In this document: piece after piece, positions 9,542 to 17,694 of the stretch
Numbering within the stretch: the stretch's first letter is position 1
Layout: every line of letters begins with the position of its first letter
Assembly: GCF_003010955.1 (NCBI RefSeq)
Contig: NZ_PGGO01000008.1
Location: 173,745 to 237,744 of the forward strand
DNA: 64,000 bases
Source of the DNA: Phyllobacterium brassicacearum
Lineage (GTDB): Bacteria > Pseudomonadota > Alphaproteobacteria > Rhizobiales > Rhizobiaceae
Direction: 5' to 3'
The notes under the pieces: generated by a model
Seen by the model: only the letters and a program-made list of their open reading frames with translations
What the model was told of the DNA's origin: nothing
The model's database searches: none
Translations under genes and position numbers: made by a program

Positions 9542-10378
9542 ATGAACGCCAATGAAACCCACTGTATGCAATTCTTGAGGGATGCGGATCCTGACCGCTA
9601 TCTATCCGTGTTGTATGCCCCGGAGGACAAACGCGGTTCGCTGGCCGCGCTCTATGCCTTCAATGCGGAAATTGCCCGCATTCGCGATATGATCCATGAC
9701 CCGCTGCCGGGCGAGGTGCGCTTGCAGTGGTGGCGTGATCTCATCCACGGCACCGAGCATGGCGCTGCTTCCGGCAATCCAGTTGCCGCGGCACTGCTGC
9801 ATACGATCAAGGCTCACGATCTGCCGCGATCTGCCTTCGACAATTATTGCGAAGCGCGGATTTTCGACCTTTATGATGACCCTATGCCAAGCCGTAATGA
9901 TCTCGAAGGCTATTGCGGCGAGACGGCATCAGCGCTCATCCAGCTCGCATCGCTGATCCTTGATGGGAATGCCGCCCCGGCACACGCGGACACGGCCGGA
10001 CATGCAGGCGTGGCGCAGGCGATAGCAGGATTGTTGCGCCTCTTGCCGCTGCATCGGCGGCGCGGCCAGGTGTATATCCCCGCGGACATTCTCGCAGCCG
10101 TCGGGACGAGTGCGCCGACACTGCTAAACGGCTTGGATCCAGCAGCAACCAAGCGCGCGATCGATGCAATGATTGCCCTTGCCGAAGACCATTTTGCCAA
10201 GTTCGAAGCCGCTGCAAAAACCTTGCCGGTTACACTGCGGCCGGCCTATCTGCCGGCACGGCTCACCCGGACCTACCTGGAGAAACTGAAAGCGGATGGC
10301 GCCGATGCAGCCAACGAAATGGCCAATATATCGCCCATTCGCCGGCAATGGGCGATGTTCAGGGCATCGGTTCGGTAG
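9542..10378 (+). CDS. Squalene/phytoene synthase-family protein
   Basis: All-alpha isoprenoid synthase fold, 278 residues. Visible family features are YALYAFNAEIARIRD (first Asp-rich region, here FNAEIARIRD), the LQWWRDLIHG motif and EGYCGETASALIQLA. The canonical second DXXXD motif is weak and no carotenoid or hopanoid genes are nearby. It may therefore be an NDUFAF6-like (complex I assembly) member rather than a terpene enzyme. It follows the Mth938-like gene by 27 bases and converges on trmFO with a 4-base gap. Confidence 0.8.
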   Translation: MNANETHCMQFLRDADPDRYLSVLYAPEDKRGSLAALYAFNAEIARIRDMIHDPLPGEVRLQWWRDLIHGTEHGAASGNPVAAALLHTIKAHDLPRSAFDNYCEARIFDLYDDPMPSRNDLEGYCGETASALIQLASLILDGNAAPAHADTAGHAGVAQAIAGLLRLLPLHRRRGQVYIPADILAAVGTSAPTLLNGLDPAATKRAIDAMIALAEDHFAKFEAAAKTLPVTLRPAYLPARLTRTYLEKLKADGADAANEMANISPIRRQWAMFRASVR

Positions 10379-10382
10379 AGTT

Positions 10383-11792
10383 CTATTCCGCCGCTTCGGC
10401 GATAACAGGAAGACCCAGCCAGGAACGGCAATCAGCCAGAGCACGGGCACTCATGGCACGTTTCTTGGCGTTTGACTTTTCCTTGCCGCGCAACCGCTTG
10501 CCCTCCGACTTTGGCGCCTCTATTGGCGGGAACAGGCCGTAATTGACATTCATCGGCTGGAACGAACGTTTGCCTGGCTCTTCGTCGGTGACGAGATGGC
10601 CGCCGGTGATGTGGCCGAGGAGCGCGCCAAACGCTGTCGTTGCAGGCGGCGGCGTAACTGTCTGGCCAAGACGCTCAGCAGCGGCGAAGCGCCCGGCAAG
10701 CAGGCCGATGGCTGCAGATTCTACGTAGCCTTCGCAGCCGGTGATCTGGCCAGCAAAGCGCAAGCCAGGGCGGCTTTTCAGCTGCAGGGTCGGATCAAGC
10801 AGGGTCGGAGAATTCAGGTAAGTATTGCGGTGCAGCCCGCCGAGACGCGCGAATTCCGCATTCTCCAGCCCCGGGATCATCCTGAAGATGTCGGTCTGCG
10901 CGCCGTATTTCAGCTTCGTCTGGAAGCCGACCATGTTGTAAAGCGTGCCGAGGGCATTGTCCTGGCGAAGTTGAACCACCGCATAGGCCTTGACTGTCGG
11001 GTTGTGGGCGTTGGTCAGCCCCATCGGCTTCATCGGGCCATGGCGCAGGGTTTCAGGCCCTCGTTCAGCCATGATCTCGATGGGCAGGCAGCCGTCGAAA
11101 TAGGGCGTGCCCTCCCATTCCTTGAACTCGGTCTTGTCGCCGGTAACCAGCGCCTGGACGAAAGCTTCATACTGCTCCTTGTTCATCGGGCAGTTGATGT
11201 AGTCCTTGCCGGTGCCACCCGGTCCGACCTTGTCGTAGCGCGACTGGAACCAGCAGACGTTCATGTCGATGGAATCGAAATGCACGATGGGTGCAATTGC
11301 ATCAAAGAAGGCGAGGGCGTCCGCGCTCGTTTCCTTTCCGATTGCCTCGGCAAGCGACGGCGCCGTGAGCGGGCCCGTGGCGATGATGGCCTTGTCCCAT
11401 TCTGCCGGTGGCAACCCGGTGATTTCCTCACGCTCGATGGTGATCAGCGGATGTGCCTCAAGTTTTGTGGTGACCGCCTGAGAGAAACCATCGCGGTCGA
11501 CTGCTAGCGCACTGCCTGCCGGAACCTGATGCGCATCGGCAGATGCCATGATCAGCGAATTTGCGAGGCGCATTTCCGCGTGCAACACGCCAACGGCATT
11601 GGTCTCGGCATCGTCCGAGCGAAAGGAGTTGGAGCAGACGAGTTCCGCCAGATCGTGTGTCTTATGCGCATCGGTACCGCGAACGGGGCGCATTTCATGC
11701 AGGACAACGGGAATTCCGGCCTCTGCAAGCTGCCAGGATGCTTCGGAACCGGCGAGACCGCCGCCAATGATATGTACAGGTTTGATCGACAT
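10383..11792 (-). CDS. trmFO: Methylenetetrahydrofolate-tRNA-(uracil-54-C5)-methyltransferase TrmFO
   Basis: FAD- and folate-dependent enzyme that makes ribothymidine at tRNA position 54. The N-terminal dinucleotide-binding motif is [21 protein letters not shown]. Further family motifs are [28 protein letters not shown] near the end, and the [19 protein letters not shown] motif. I place the start at the ATG giving [11 protein letters not shown] (469 residues). An ATG two codons upstream (11798) is equally possible. The longest frame to 11834 would run into the aldo/keto reductase terminator. Confidence 0.95.
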   Translation of the reverse strand: MSIKPVHIIGGGLAGSEASWQLAEAGIPVVLHEMRPVRGTDAHKTHDLAELVCSNSFRSDDAETNAVGVLHAEMRLANSLIMASADAHQVPAGSALAVDRDGFSQAVTTKLEAHPLITIEREEITGLPPAEWDKAIIATGPLTAPSLAEAIGKETSADALAFFDAIAPIVHFDSIDMNVCWFQSRYDKVGPGGTGKDYINCPMNKEQYEAFVQALVTGDKTEFKEWEGTPYFDGCLPIEIMAERGPETLRHGPMKPMGLTNAHNPTVKAYAVVQLRQDNALGTLYNMVGFQTKLKYGAQTDIFRMIPGLENAEFARLGGLHRNTYLNSPTLLDPTLQLKSRPGLRFAGQITGCEGYVESAAIGLLAGRFAAAERLGQTVTPPPATTAFGALLGHITGGHLVTDEEPGKRSFQPMNVNYGLFPPIEAPKSEGKRLRGKEKSNAKKRAMSARALADCRSWLGLPVIAEAAE

Positions 11793-11832
11793 GGGCATCC
11801 AATAGTCTTTTTGGCGCGCAGCTTCAATGTGC

Positions 11833-11864
11833 AAAAGCCGCTGCGAGAACTGCAGCGGCGTTTT
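11833..11864 (-). terminator. Rho-independent terminator of the aldo/keto reductase gene
   Basis: On the minus strand an 8-bp stem GCCGCTGC/GCAGCGGC with a 7-base loop is followed by TTTTG. It lies 12 bases beyond the aldo/keto reductase stop and separates it from trmFO. A T-run also flanks the other side, so it could act both ways. Confidence 0.75.
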
Positions 11865-11876
11865 GATTGCAAACGG

Positions 11877-12824
11877 TTAAGCGCTGGCCTTGTCGAGTTC
11901 GGCGATGTCATCCTTGCCGAGCTCAAGGGATGCCGCCTTGATCAGGCTCTCCAGTTGCTCCAATGAGGTTGCGCTGGCAATTGGTGCCGTGACCCCCTGG
12001 CGCCGGATGATCCAGGCCAGTGCGACCTCCGCCTGATTCACATTGTGCCTGGCAGCGACTGCGTCGAGCGCCGCCAGAATGCCATAACCGCGCGGATTCA
12101 AATAATCCTTGATCCCGCCGCCGCGCGGGCTTTTGCCGAGATCGGCTTCGCTACGGTATTTGCCGGACAGGAAGCCGCGTGCGAGACTGAAATAGGTGAT
12201 GACACCAATATCTTCCGCCATGCAAAGGTCGCGCAGGGGACCGTCGTAGCTCTTTCGGTCATAAAGGTTGTATTCAGGCTGGAGCACGTCGTAGCGGGGC
12301 AGCCCATTGGTCTTCGAAACATCCAGCGCTGCACGCAATTGCTCCGCGTCGAGATTGGACGCGCCAATGGATTTGATCTTGCCGGCCTTGAATAGATGTT
12401 CATAGGCGCCGAGTGTTTCTTCATAGGGCGTATCAGGGTCGGGCCAATGCGAAAGATAAAGATCGATTGCCTCGATCTGCAGCCGCTTCAGCGAGGCATC
12501 AACGGCCTTGGCGATATAGGCGGCGGAAAGGTCTTTTTTGCCCTGACCCATGTCCCCACCAACCTTGGTGATGATCGTCACCTTGTCGCGTGCACTGCGT
12601 GATCTCACCCACTCGCCGATGATCGTTTCGGACTCACCGCCCGCGTGTCCCGGGACCCAGCGCGAATACACGTCAGCCGTATCGATGGCGTTCAGGCCCG
12701 CATCGACAAAGCGGTCGAGAAGATCGAACGATGTCTTCCGGTCGGCTGTCCAACCGAAGACGTTTCCGCCAAAAACCAGTGGCGCAATGGACAGACCAGT
12801 CCGGCCAAGACGACGATTTTCCAT
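11877..12824 (-). CDS. Aldo/keto reductase
   Basis: NADP(H)-dependent TIM-barrel oxidoreductase, 315 residues; the substrate cannot be told from sequence. The start MENRRLGRTGLSIAPLVFGGN is typical of the COG0667 branch. Catalytic tetrad residues are visible in NAIDTADVYS (Asp and Tyr), the downstream Lys in TIITKVGG and His in LYLSHWPDPDTPYEE. Cofactor-binding IASATSLEQLESL sits near the C-terminus. Divergent from the secreted orphan at 12969. Confidence 0.93.
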   Translation of the reverse strand: MENRRLGRTGLSIAPLVFGGNVFGWTADRKTSFDLLDRFVDAGLNAIDTADVYSRWVPGHAGGESETIIGEWVRSRSARDKVTIITKVGGDMGQGKKDLSAAYIAKAVDASLKRLQIEAIDLYLSHWPDPDTPYEETLGAYEHLFKAGKIKSIGASNLDAEQLRAALDVSKTNGLPRYDVLQPEYNLYDRKSYDGPLRDLCMAEDIGVITYFSLARGFLSGKYRSEADLGKSPRGGGIKDYLNPRGYGILAALDAVAARHNVNQAEVALAWIIRRQGVTAPIASATSLEQLESLIKAASLELGKDDIAELDKASA

Positions 12825-12968
12825 GATTTTGCTCCTGGGAATGTGAGGTAGGAATTCGCATGTAAGGGTGAGCGAGCGAGGTTTCTACCCCCGGTATCCT
12901 ACAATATCGAGAAACCATAAGACGTAAATTCGGTGGGCTTCGGCAATGGCCCTTGCTAGGATTGCAGC

Positions 12969-13547
12969 ATGCGCATAACCGGATCACGCCGCACTCTGCC
13001 AATCCTTGTTTTTGCGGTTCTGTGCAGCACAGCGTCCGTTGCCCAAGCGCAAAACTTTAGCGTTTGTCACGGTTATAGCTGCACGTTTCAAACTAAGGTG
13101 TTCCTGACTGGGGCAGATCGCGCCCGGATTGCCTCGATCATGGCAGGCGGCCGTGGGTCTGCTGAAGCGGAGCGTTCGGCAGTCCGCCGTGCAGTGCAGG
13201 TTTTCGAACGCCGCAGTACGCAAGTCATTGGTGTTACTGACCGACCGAAGATGGATTTTGGCAAGGGGCGCCAGAGGGGCCAGATGGACTGTGTCGATGA
13301 ATCGACCAATACGGACCATTTTCTCCGGTATCTTCAAAGCGCTGGGCTGTTGCGCTTTCACAGCGTTGGCCGCCGCGATGCGCGGGGTAGTTTCCTCGAT
13401 GGCCGCTATCCGCACTTCACCGCCGTCTTGCGCGACCGTTCGGGTACGCTGTGGGCTGTCGACTCCTGGTACGAGCCGGGGGGCGGACTACCGGATGTGA
13501 TGCGTTTGGCAGAATGGAAGGGGCGGGGGTACGGGGGCGTGCGCTAG
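12969..13547 (+). CDS. Secreted protein of unknown function
   Basis: 192 residues with an N-terminal signal peptide (hydrophobic LPILVFAVLC, likely cleavage after AQAQ). The mature part contains CHGYSCTF, two Cys that could form a disulfide, and a third Cys in GQMDCVDES followed by STNTDHFLRYL, PHFTAVLRDRSG and WAVDSWYEPGGG. The conserved-looking Cys, His, Asp and Trp pattern hints at an enzyme fold, but I do not recognise a family. The gene ends at the 3' side of the minus-strand hairpin array. Confidence 0.78.
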   Translation: MRITGSRRTLPILVFAVLCSTASVAQAQNFSVCHGYSCTFQTKVFLTGADRARIASIMAGGRGSAEAERSAVRRAVQVFERRSTQVIGVTDRPKMDFGKGRQRGQMDCVDESTNTDHFLRYLQSAGLLRFHSVGRRDARGSFLDGRYPHFTAVLRDRSGTLWAVDSWYEPGGGLPDVMRLAEWKGRGYGGVR

Positions 13548-13566
13548 CAAAACCCAGAAACAACAA

Positions 13567-13677
13567 CACCCACCGCGGGAGGAGGTGCGGTGGGTGCCGT
13601 TTTGTAAAGACCGGCTGGGAGGAGGAGTGCCAGTCTTTGATCGCGGGGGCTTCGGGAGGAGGATAAGCCCCGGCGAT
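13567..13677 (-). ncRNA. Three tandem anti-Shine-Dalgarno hairpins (candidate alpha-r14/cuckoo/CcsR-type small RNA)
   Basis: On the minus strand, starting 15 bases after the DUF1127 stop, three hairpins stand in a row, and each displays CCTCCTCCC in its loop. Hairpin A spans 13640-13677, with a 12-base loop at 13653-13664. Hairpin B spans 13606-13638: a 10-bp stem with a 13-base loop. Hairpin C spans 13567-13596: a perfect 10-bp stem CACCCACCGC/GCGGTGGGTG with a 10-base loop. In B one pair is U-G on the minus strand but C-A on the plus strand, supporting minus-strand transcription. A T-rich tract follows C. The layout matches CcsR RNAs downstream of the DUF1127 gene ccaF1 in Rhodobacter and the alpha-r14 (NfeR1) RNAs of Sinorhizobium, as I recall those families. 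Confidence 0.8.
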
Positions 13678-13691
13678 ATTCGTGTATTCGA

Positions 13692-13838
13692 TTAGCGTAC
13701 TGCAGACTTCTTAGCGACGAACGGGATGTCCGAACGGGCAATGCCCAGATCGCTGAGTTCGCGGGTCGACAGACGGTTCAGCTCGGAAACCGTGTCACGA
13801 TAACGGCGCCAGTTGCTGTAAGAGCGGATAAGGTTCAT
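13692..13838 (-). CDS. DUF1127 small Arg-rich protein
   Basis: 48 residues, beginning MNLIRSYSNWRRYRDTVSEL and continuing with LSTRELSDLGIARSDIPF, the DUF1127 signature. In Rhodobacter a DUF1127 protein (CcaF1) binds RNA and influences maturation of the sRNAs encoded in its 3' UTR. In Agrobacterium DUF1127 proteins affect phosphate and carbon metabolism. Here the stop is only 15 bases from the first CCTCCTCCC hairpin, so message and hairpins are probably one transcript. The gene is too short for ordinary ORF cut-offs. Confidence 0.93.
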   Translation of the reverse strand: MNLIRSYSNWRRYRDTVSELNRLSTRELSDLGIARSDIPFVAKKSAVR

Positions 13839-13950
13839 TTCAATCACCACTTCGGTTCGTTGTTTGGTTGATCACTCTTGATCGTTGACCAGAAGATAGT
13901 GGATGACCTGCGATAGTTGCAGAGCCAAGTTTGCAGATCAGCTATGCAAT

Positions 13951-13965
13951 TGTTGCATTGCAACA
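13951..13965. promoter_or_regulatory. Palindrome in the divergent DUF1127/DUF2157 promoter region
   Basis: TGTTGCA-T-TGCAACA is a perfect 7-bp inverted repeat in an AT-rich gap of about 250 bases between two divergent genes. A looser copy (TTGTTGCG T CGCACAA) starts near 13979. This could be a regulator-binding dyad or a stem in the 5' UTR. No regulator can be named. Confidence 0.35.
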
Positions 13966-14091
13966 TTAATCGATTTTAATTGTTGCGTCGCACAAGCGTC
14001 ATTTTTGGGACAATCGTCCCGAGTCGCGTCACATTGCGTTTTTGTGCTCTCTGGCGTTAGTTGAAGCGGTCAAGCGATTCAGGAGCAGCCC

Positions 14092-15204
14092 GTGGCGATT
14101 TCCTTCGGCGTACGAAAACACATTGCGCGCTGGCAGCGGGATGGGCTGATCGATGGTGCCACCGCCGAGAGCCTGCGCAAGGATATCAATAGCAGGAGCT
14201 CCGGCTTCGGACTTGGCGGGGTGCTTGCGCTCCTAGGGGCGGTTCTTCTCGGCGCGGCGATCGTTTCGCTGGTTGCTGCCAACTGGGAGGCAATGCCTCG
14301 TCTGTTTCGCGTCGGTCTTATTATGGCGGTGCTTTTCATTGGCTATGTCGGCGGAGCCTGGCGGGAAAGCAGTGGTGACAAGATCTTCAGCCAGGCGCTC
14401 TACCTGACTGCAGCGATGACTTTCGGTGCCGGTATTGCTCTGGTCGGCCAGATGTATCACCTCTCGGGTGACGCTGCGGATGCAGCCCTGCTGTGGGTGG
14501 CTGGCACCATGATTGCGGCATTGTTCCTGCGCTCGCCCGTGCTGGTTTCGGCGAGCGTCGCCATCACCGCATTTTACCTGTTCTGTTCGCTTGAGCCCGC
14601 TGGGTCAGGTCGTCTGAGCTATCTCTGGCTGGTGCCGATCCTCGCTTTCATTTGTGCAGGGCTGATTTGGTACACCAAGGGCAAGGCCGCTCGGCATCTA
14701 ATTGCCCTCCTGTTGATCGCCTATGTTATTGTCGTCCGGTTTGATCTGGACCAAGTCGGGGTTCTTTGGCTGGCGGCTTTAGTCGGAGGTGCCATCTTTC
14801 TTGCTGATGCTTTGCGTCCACGCTGGTTGGAGCAAGCAACCCACTGGTCCGAGGCGCTGGGCGGCTATGGTTTCACAACTCTGCTTATGACACTGCTGTT
14901 CTTCCAGTTCGAACTGATCAGTGATGGCGTGACAGGTCAGGTAATCTATGGCTTTGCCATTCTGGGTTGTTCGGTCGCGGGGCTGGCTTTGTCAGGCCAC
15001 CGCAATCTGGCCGTGCGTTGGATTGCATACACGGCGTTTTCGCTTGAAGTGCTCTACCTCGCCTTCGAAACCATTGGCACGATGATCGGTACGGCAGGCT
15101 TCTTCCTCAGCGCCGGCGTACTTGTGCTGTTGCTGGCGACATTTGTCATCCGGATGGAGCGGCGGCTTCAGAAAAAGAGTTCAAAAGACGGAGTAACGGC
15201 ATGA
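14092..15204 (+). CDS. DUF2157 membrane protein
   Basis: 370-residue polytopic membrane protein of unknown function. The N-terminal 45 residues are soluble (ARWQRDGLIDGATAESLRKD, the DUF2157 signature), followed by about ten hydrophobic helices. The start is GTG with AGGAGC five bases upstream. The stop overlaps the next start (ATGA), coupling it to a GDYXXLXY-domain gene. These two families are commonly paired, so they probably act together in the inner membrane. Confidence 0.85.
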   Translation: MAISFGVRKHIARWQRDGLIDGATAESLRKDINSRSSGFGLGGVLALLGAVLLGAAIVSLVAANWEAMPRLFRVGLIMAVLFIGYVGGAWRESSGDKIFSQALYLTAAMTFGAGIALVGQMYHLSGDAADAALLWVAGTMIAALFLRSPVLVSASVAITAFYLFCSLEPAGSGRLSYLWLVPILAFICAGLIWYTKGKAARHLIALLLIAYVIVVRFDLDQVGVLWLAALVGGAIFLADALRPRWLEQATHWSEALGGYGFTTLLMTLLFFQFELISDGVTGQVIYGFAILGCSVAGLALSGHRNLAVRWIAYTAFSLEVLYLAFETIGTMIGTAGFFLSAGVLVLLLATFVIRMERRLQKKSSKDGVTA

Positions 15205-15776
15205 CCTTGAAGATCAATCGTTACATCTGGCTTGGCGCGGCGGTGGCAATTCTGCAGTCTGGCGCACTTTACGCCATGGTAGCGCAGCGCGCCTCAATCC
15301 TGCGCAGTGGCACGAATATCACGCTGCTTACCGAACCAGTCGATCCGCACGACCTCTTGCGCGGCGACTACGTCACGCTCGGCTACGGCATTTCCAATGT
15401 CGAGGCAGGCAAGGTGAGTGGAACACCACCGATCGCAGATGGGCCGGTGGACATTTATGTTACTGTGAAGCAGGGCGACGATGGCGCCTGGATGCTCTCG
15501 GAAGCCTCATGGCAGAAGCGCGAGGGCTTGCCGGATGGTCAAGTCCAGCTTCGTGGCCGCACCACCAGCTTTAACAATGCAACCGCCTATAGTCAGCTTC
15601 GCGTCACTTATGGCGTCGAGCGTTACTACGTACCGGAAGGCGAGGGGCTGGCAATCGAAAGCCAGCAGCGCGAGCGCAAGATCGAGGCAGTGATTGCTGT
15701 CTCGCCAAATGGTGATGCGCAGATCCGCGCGTTGAGGGACGAGGGCAAGGTGCTTTATGAAGAGCCGATCTACTGA
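15201..15776 (+). CDS. GDYXXLXY-domain protein
   Basis: 191 residues with an N-terminal membrane anchor (IWLGAAVAILQSGALYAMVAQ) and an extracytoplasmic domain carrying the naming motif as RGDYVTLGYG at about residue 55. Further motifs are LRGRTTSFNNATAYSQLRV and ERYYVPEGEG. Function unknown. Its ATG overlaps the DUF2157 stop. tRNA-Leu follows after about 120 bases. Confidence 0.85.
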   Translation: MTLKINRYIWLGAAVAILQSGALYAMVAQRASILRSGTNITLLTEPVDPHDLLRGDYVTLGYGISNVEAGKVSGTPPIADGPVDIYVTVKQGDDGAWMLSEASWQKREGLPDGQVQLRGRTTSFNNATAYSQLRVTYGVERYYVPEGEGLAIESQQRERKIEAVIAVSPNGDAQIRALRDEGKVLYEEPIY

Positions 15777-15895
15777 CCAATTGCCGGCATTGCACAGCGA
15801 GAAATATTGCTGTCATTAGCCTGCCTTTTCCCTTTGACCCGGCATAATTGGGTGATATAGAGACCGGCGCTTGGGGTGCGGTCACGCCTCCATCT

Positions 15896-15978
15896 GCGGA
15901 TGTGGCGAAATTGGTAGACGCACCAGATTTAGGTTCTGGCGGGAGACCGTGGGGGTTCGAGTCCCTCCATCCGCACCA
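15896..15978 (+). tRNA. tRNA-Leu (anticodon UAG)
   Basis: A cloverleaf can be drawn by eye. The acceptor stem GCGGATG pairs with CATCCGC. The anticodon stem CCAGA/TCTGG closes the loop TTTAGGT, giving anticodon TAG. A class II variable arm (CGGGAGACCGTG) and a T arm with GGTTCGAGTCC follow. CCA is encoded. The anticodon reads CUA and CUG leucine codons. Confidence 0.97.
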
Positions 15979-16016
15979 TAATGTTCCGACATGCCATTGT
16001 TTTTGGCATTTCTTCG

Positions 16017-17261
16017 TCACATCATGAAGTCGTGCGCTGTCCAGACGTGATCAGCATCGCCGTGCACCCGGATGACCAGGTCGGCGGTGCCGTCGCCATC
16101 GATGTCGCCCTCGATCTGTGCATAGTCCTGAGGTGTTGCATCGTCCGGCACGACAACCCGCAATTCGCCGGCAGCACCGGCGAAATCACTGCCGCCGATA
16201 AAATAGAAAGCCTGATCGCCATCCACGGATGTGTCGGCATCGATGGGTCTCAGATCGAACTTGTCGCCCTCGGCGAAATGGAAATCAGTGATCGTGTCGG
16301 CGGGCGGTTCCCGACCTCCCTGAATGCCTTGCACGGCATTGCTAAAACGGAAAGTGTCGGCCCCGGCTCCACCCGTCAGCATATCATAGCCTAAATGGCC
16401 ATCGAGGACATTGTTACCAGCATCACCGGTAAGGACGTCGTTGTAGAGGCCGCCGGAGAGATTCTGAAAGTTGGACAGGGTGTCGCCATCTGAATTTTCG
16501 CCAGTGGCGAGATTGACGCTCACGCCGGCTCTGGCATCGGCATACCCGAGCGTATTGATACCGCTTCCCCCATCCATGACGTCACGGCCGTCGCCGCCGG
16601 TAATCGAATCATTGCCATCGCCTCCGGTTAGCCAGTCATTGCCGGCACCACCGCTGACTCTGTCGTTACCCGCACCACCGCTCATCCGGTCGACGCCATC
16701 ACCGCTGCGCAGGAAGTCATGGCCTTCGCCGCCATGCACCCAATCATCGCCGTTACCAGTAAAGACGTTATCGGAGCCCGCGCCCGCATCAATCCAGTTT
16801 GTGAGACGCCCGCCCGAACCGCCGGTGATAGTGTCGTTGCCCTCGCCGCCGCTCAGGCGGTTCTCGCCTTCTCCTCCAGCAATTGCATCGTTGCCGTCGC
16901 CGCCATAGATCCAGTCCCCCTTGTCGCCGACCTCGGCGCCATTGCCGCCATCGAGACGGTCGTCGCCAAGACCGCCGTGCAGCCAGTCGCTGCCAGCGCT
17001 GCCGATTATATAATCCGCGTCTTCGCCGCCATACAGATGGTCATCGCCTTCACCGCCATTCATGCGGTCTTGGCCGCCGGCACCGTCAAGTATGTCATTG
17101 CCAGCATAACCGGAAATCCAGTCATCGCCGGGCCTGCCATGGAGATTGTCATCGCCCGAGGTGCCAGCGATATGGTCTCCTGCAACAGCCAGTGTTTCAT
17201 TACTGGTCATAGCAAAATGCCAATCCCTGTCATCCTGCTCTAGCCGGGCCTGATCAGCCAT
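16017..17261 (-). CDS. RTX (hemolysin-type calcium-binding) repeat protein
   Basis: 414 residues, mostly GGxGxDxhx nonapeptides (for example GGDGNDAIAGGEGENRLSGG) from about residue 35 to 330 that would fold into calcium-binding parallel beta-rolls. The C-terminal part (DTFRFSNAVQG, then TITDFHFAEGDKFDL) resembles the M10 serralysin C-terminal/type I secretion region. There is no N-terminal signal peptide and no catalytic domain, so it is probably a secreted structural or adhesive protein. The start at 17261 has a strong GGAGGAGG ribosome site. No type I secretion genes are in the window. It lies just beyond tRNA-Leu. Confidence 0.88.
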   Translation of the reverse strand: MADQARLEQDDRDWHFAMTSNETLAVAGDHIAGTSGDDNLHGRPGDDWISGYAGNDILDGAGGQDRMNGGEGDDHLYGGEDADYIIGSAGSDWLHGGLGDDRLDGGNGAEVGDKGDWIYGGDGNDAIAGGEGENRLSGGEGNDTITGGSGGRLTNWIDAGAGSDNVFTGNGDDWVHGGEGHDFLRSGDGVDRMSGGAGNDRVSGGAGNDWLTGGDGNDSITGGDGRDVMDGGSGINTLGYADARAGVSVNLATGENSDGDTLSNFQNLSGGLYNDVLTGDAGNNVLDGHLGYDMLTGGAGADTFRFSNAVQGIQGGREPPADTITDFHFAEGDKFDLRPIDADTSVDGDQAFYFIGGSDFAGAAGELRVVVPDDATPQDYAQIEGDIDGDGTADLVIRVHGDADHVWTAHDFMM

Positions 17262-17694
17262 CTCGTCCTCCTCCTATGCTTACCCTCATATCGTGAAATC
17301 GTTGCCGTCCAGTCGTGGTCTAAGGCGTCATTCACTTGGAGACTGTTATTTACCTATAGTTGGCAATGAACTACAAAATAATCATCAAGCCAAACGAAAT
17401 TATAATTAAGTAGTATTGCGTAAATATAATTCCAATGTACTTCAAAAATTGAATAAGTTTCTTCTTCGGATAGAATCGGGGTGCATGTAAAAAGTTGCTA
17501 CAAGCCTTCCATGCTGCCTGAGCGAACCAGCTTTTCGCTTGGCACTTAAATGTAAGAATGCGGCCATTGCGAGCACGTGAGGCACTCGATTGGGTCTTCC
17601 TCAATCTGTGTGATGCTGGCTTGATGGACTGACGGGCAAGTTGTTACGCGCAAACAAAATCAGAATGATCTCCTGGACCGAATGTTCGCAAGCC
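17262..17694. other. Gene-poor AT-rich gap upstream of the RTX gene
   Basis: The stretch 17340-17450 is markedly AT-rich compared with its neighbours. I see no convincing coding frame, transposase remnant or RNA gene. It probably holds the RTX promoter and may mark the edge of acquired DNA between tRNA-Leu and the nitrate cluster. Confidence 0.5.

Noticed and set aside
13544..13741. 65-codon minus-strand frame over the hairpin array
   Set aside because: It overlaps the DUF1127 gene in another phase, and its residues simply translate the structured RNA region.
17371..17604. 77-codon minus-strand frame in the AT-rich gap
   Set aside because: Composition follows the AT-rich background, the C-terminal hydrophobic run is a by-product of T-rich codons, and no ribosome site or family match is seen.
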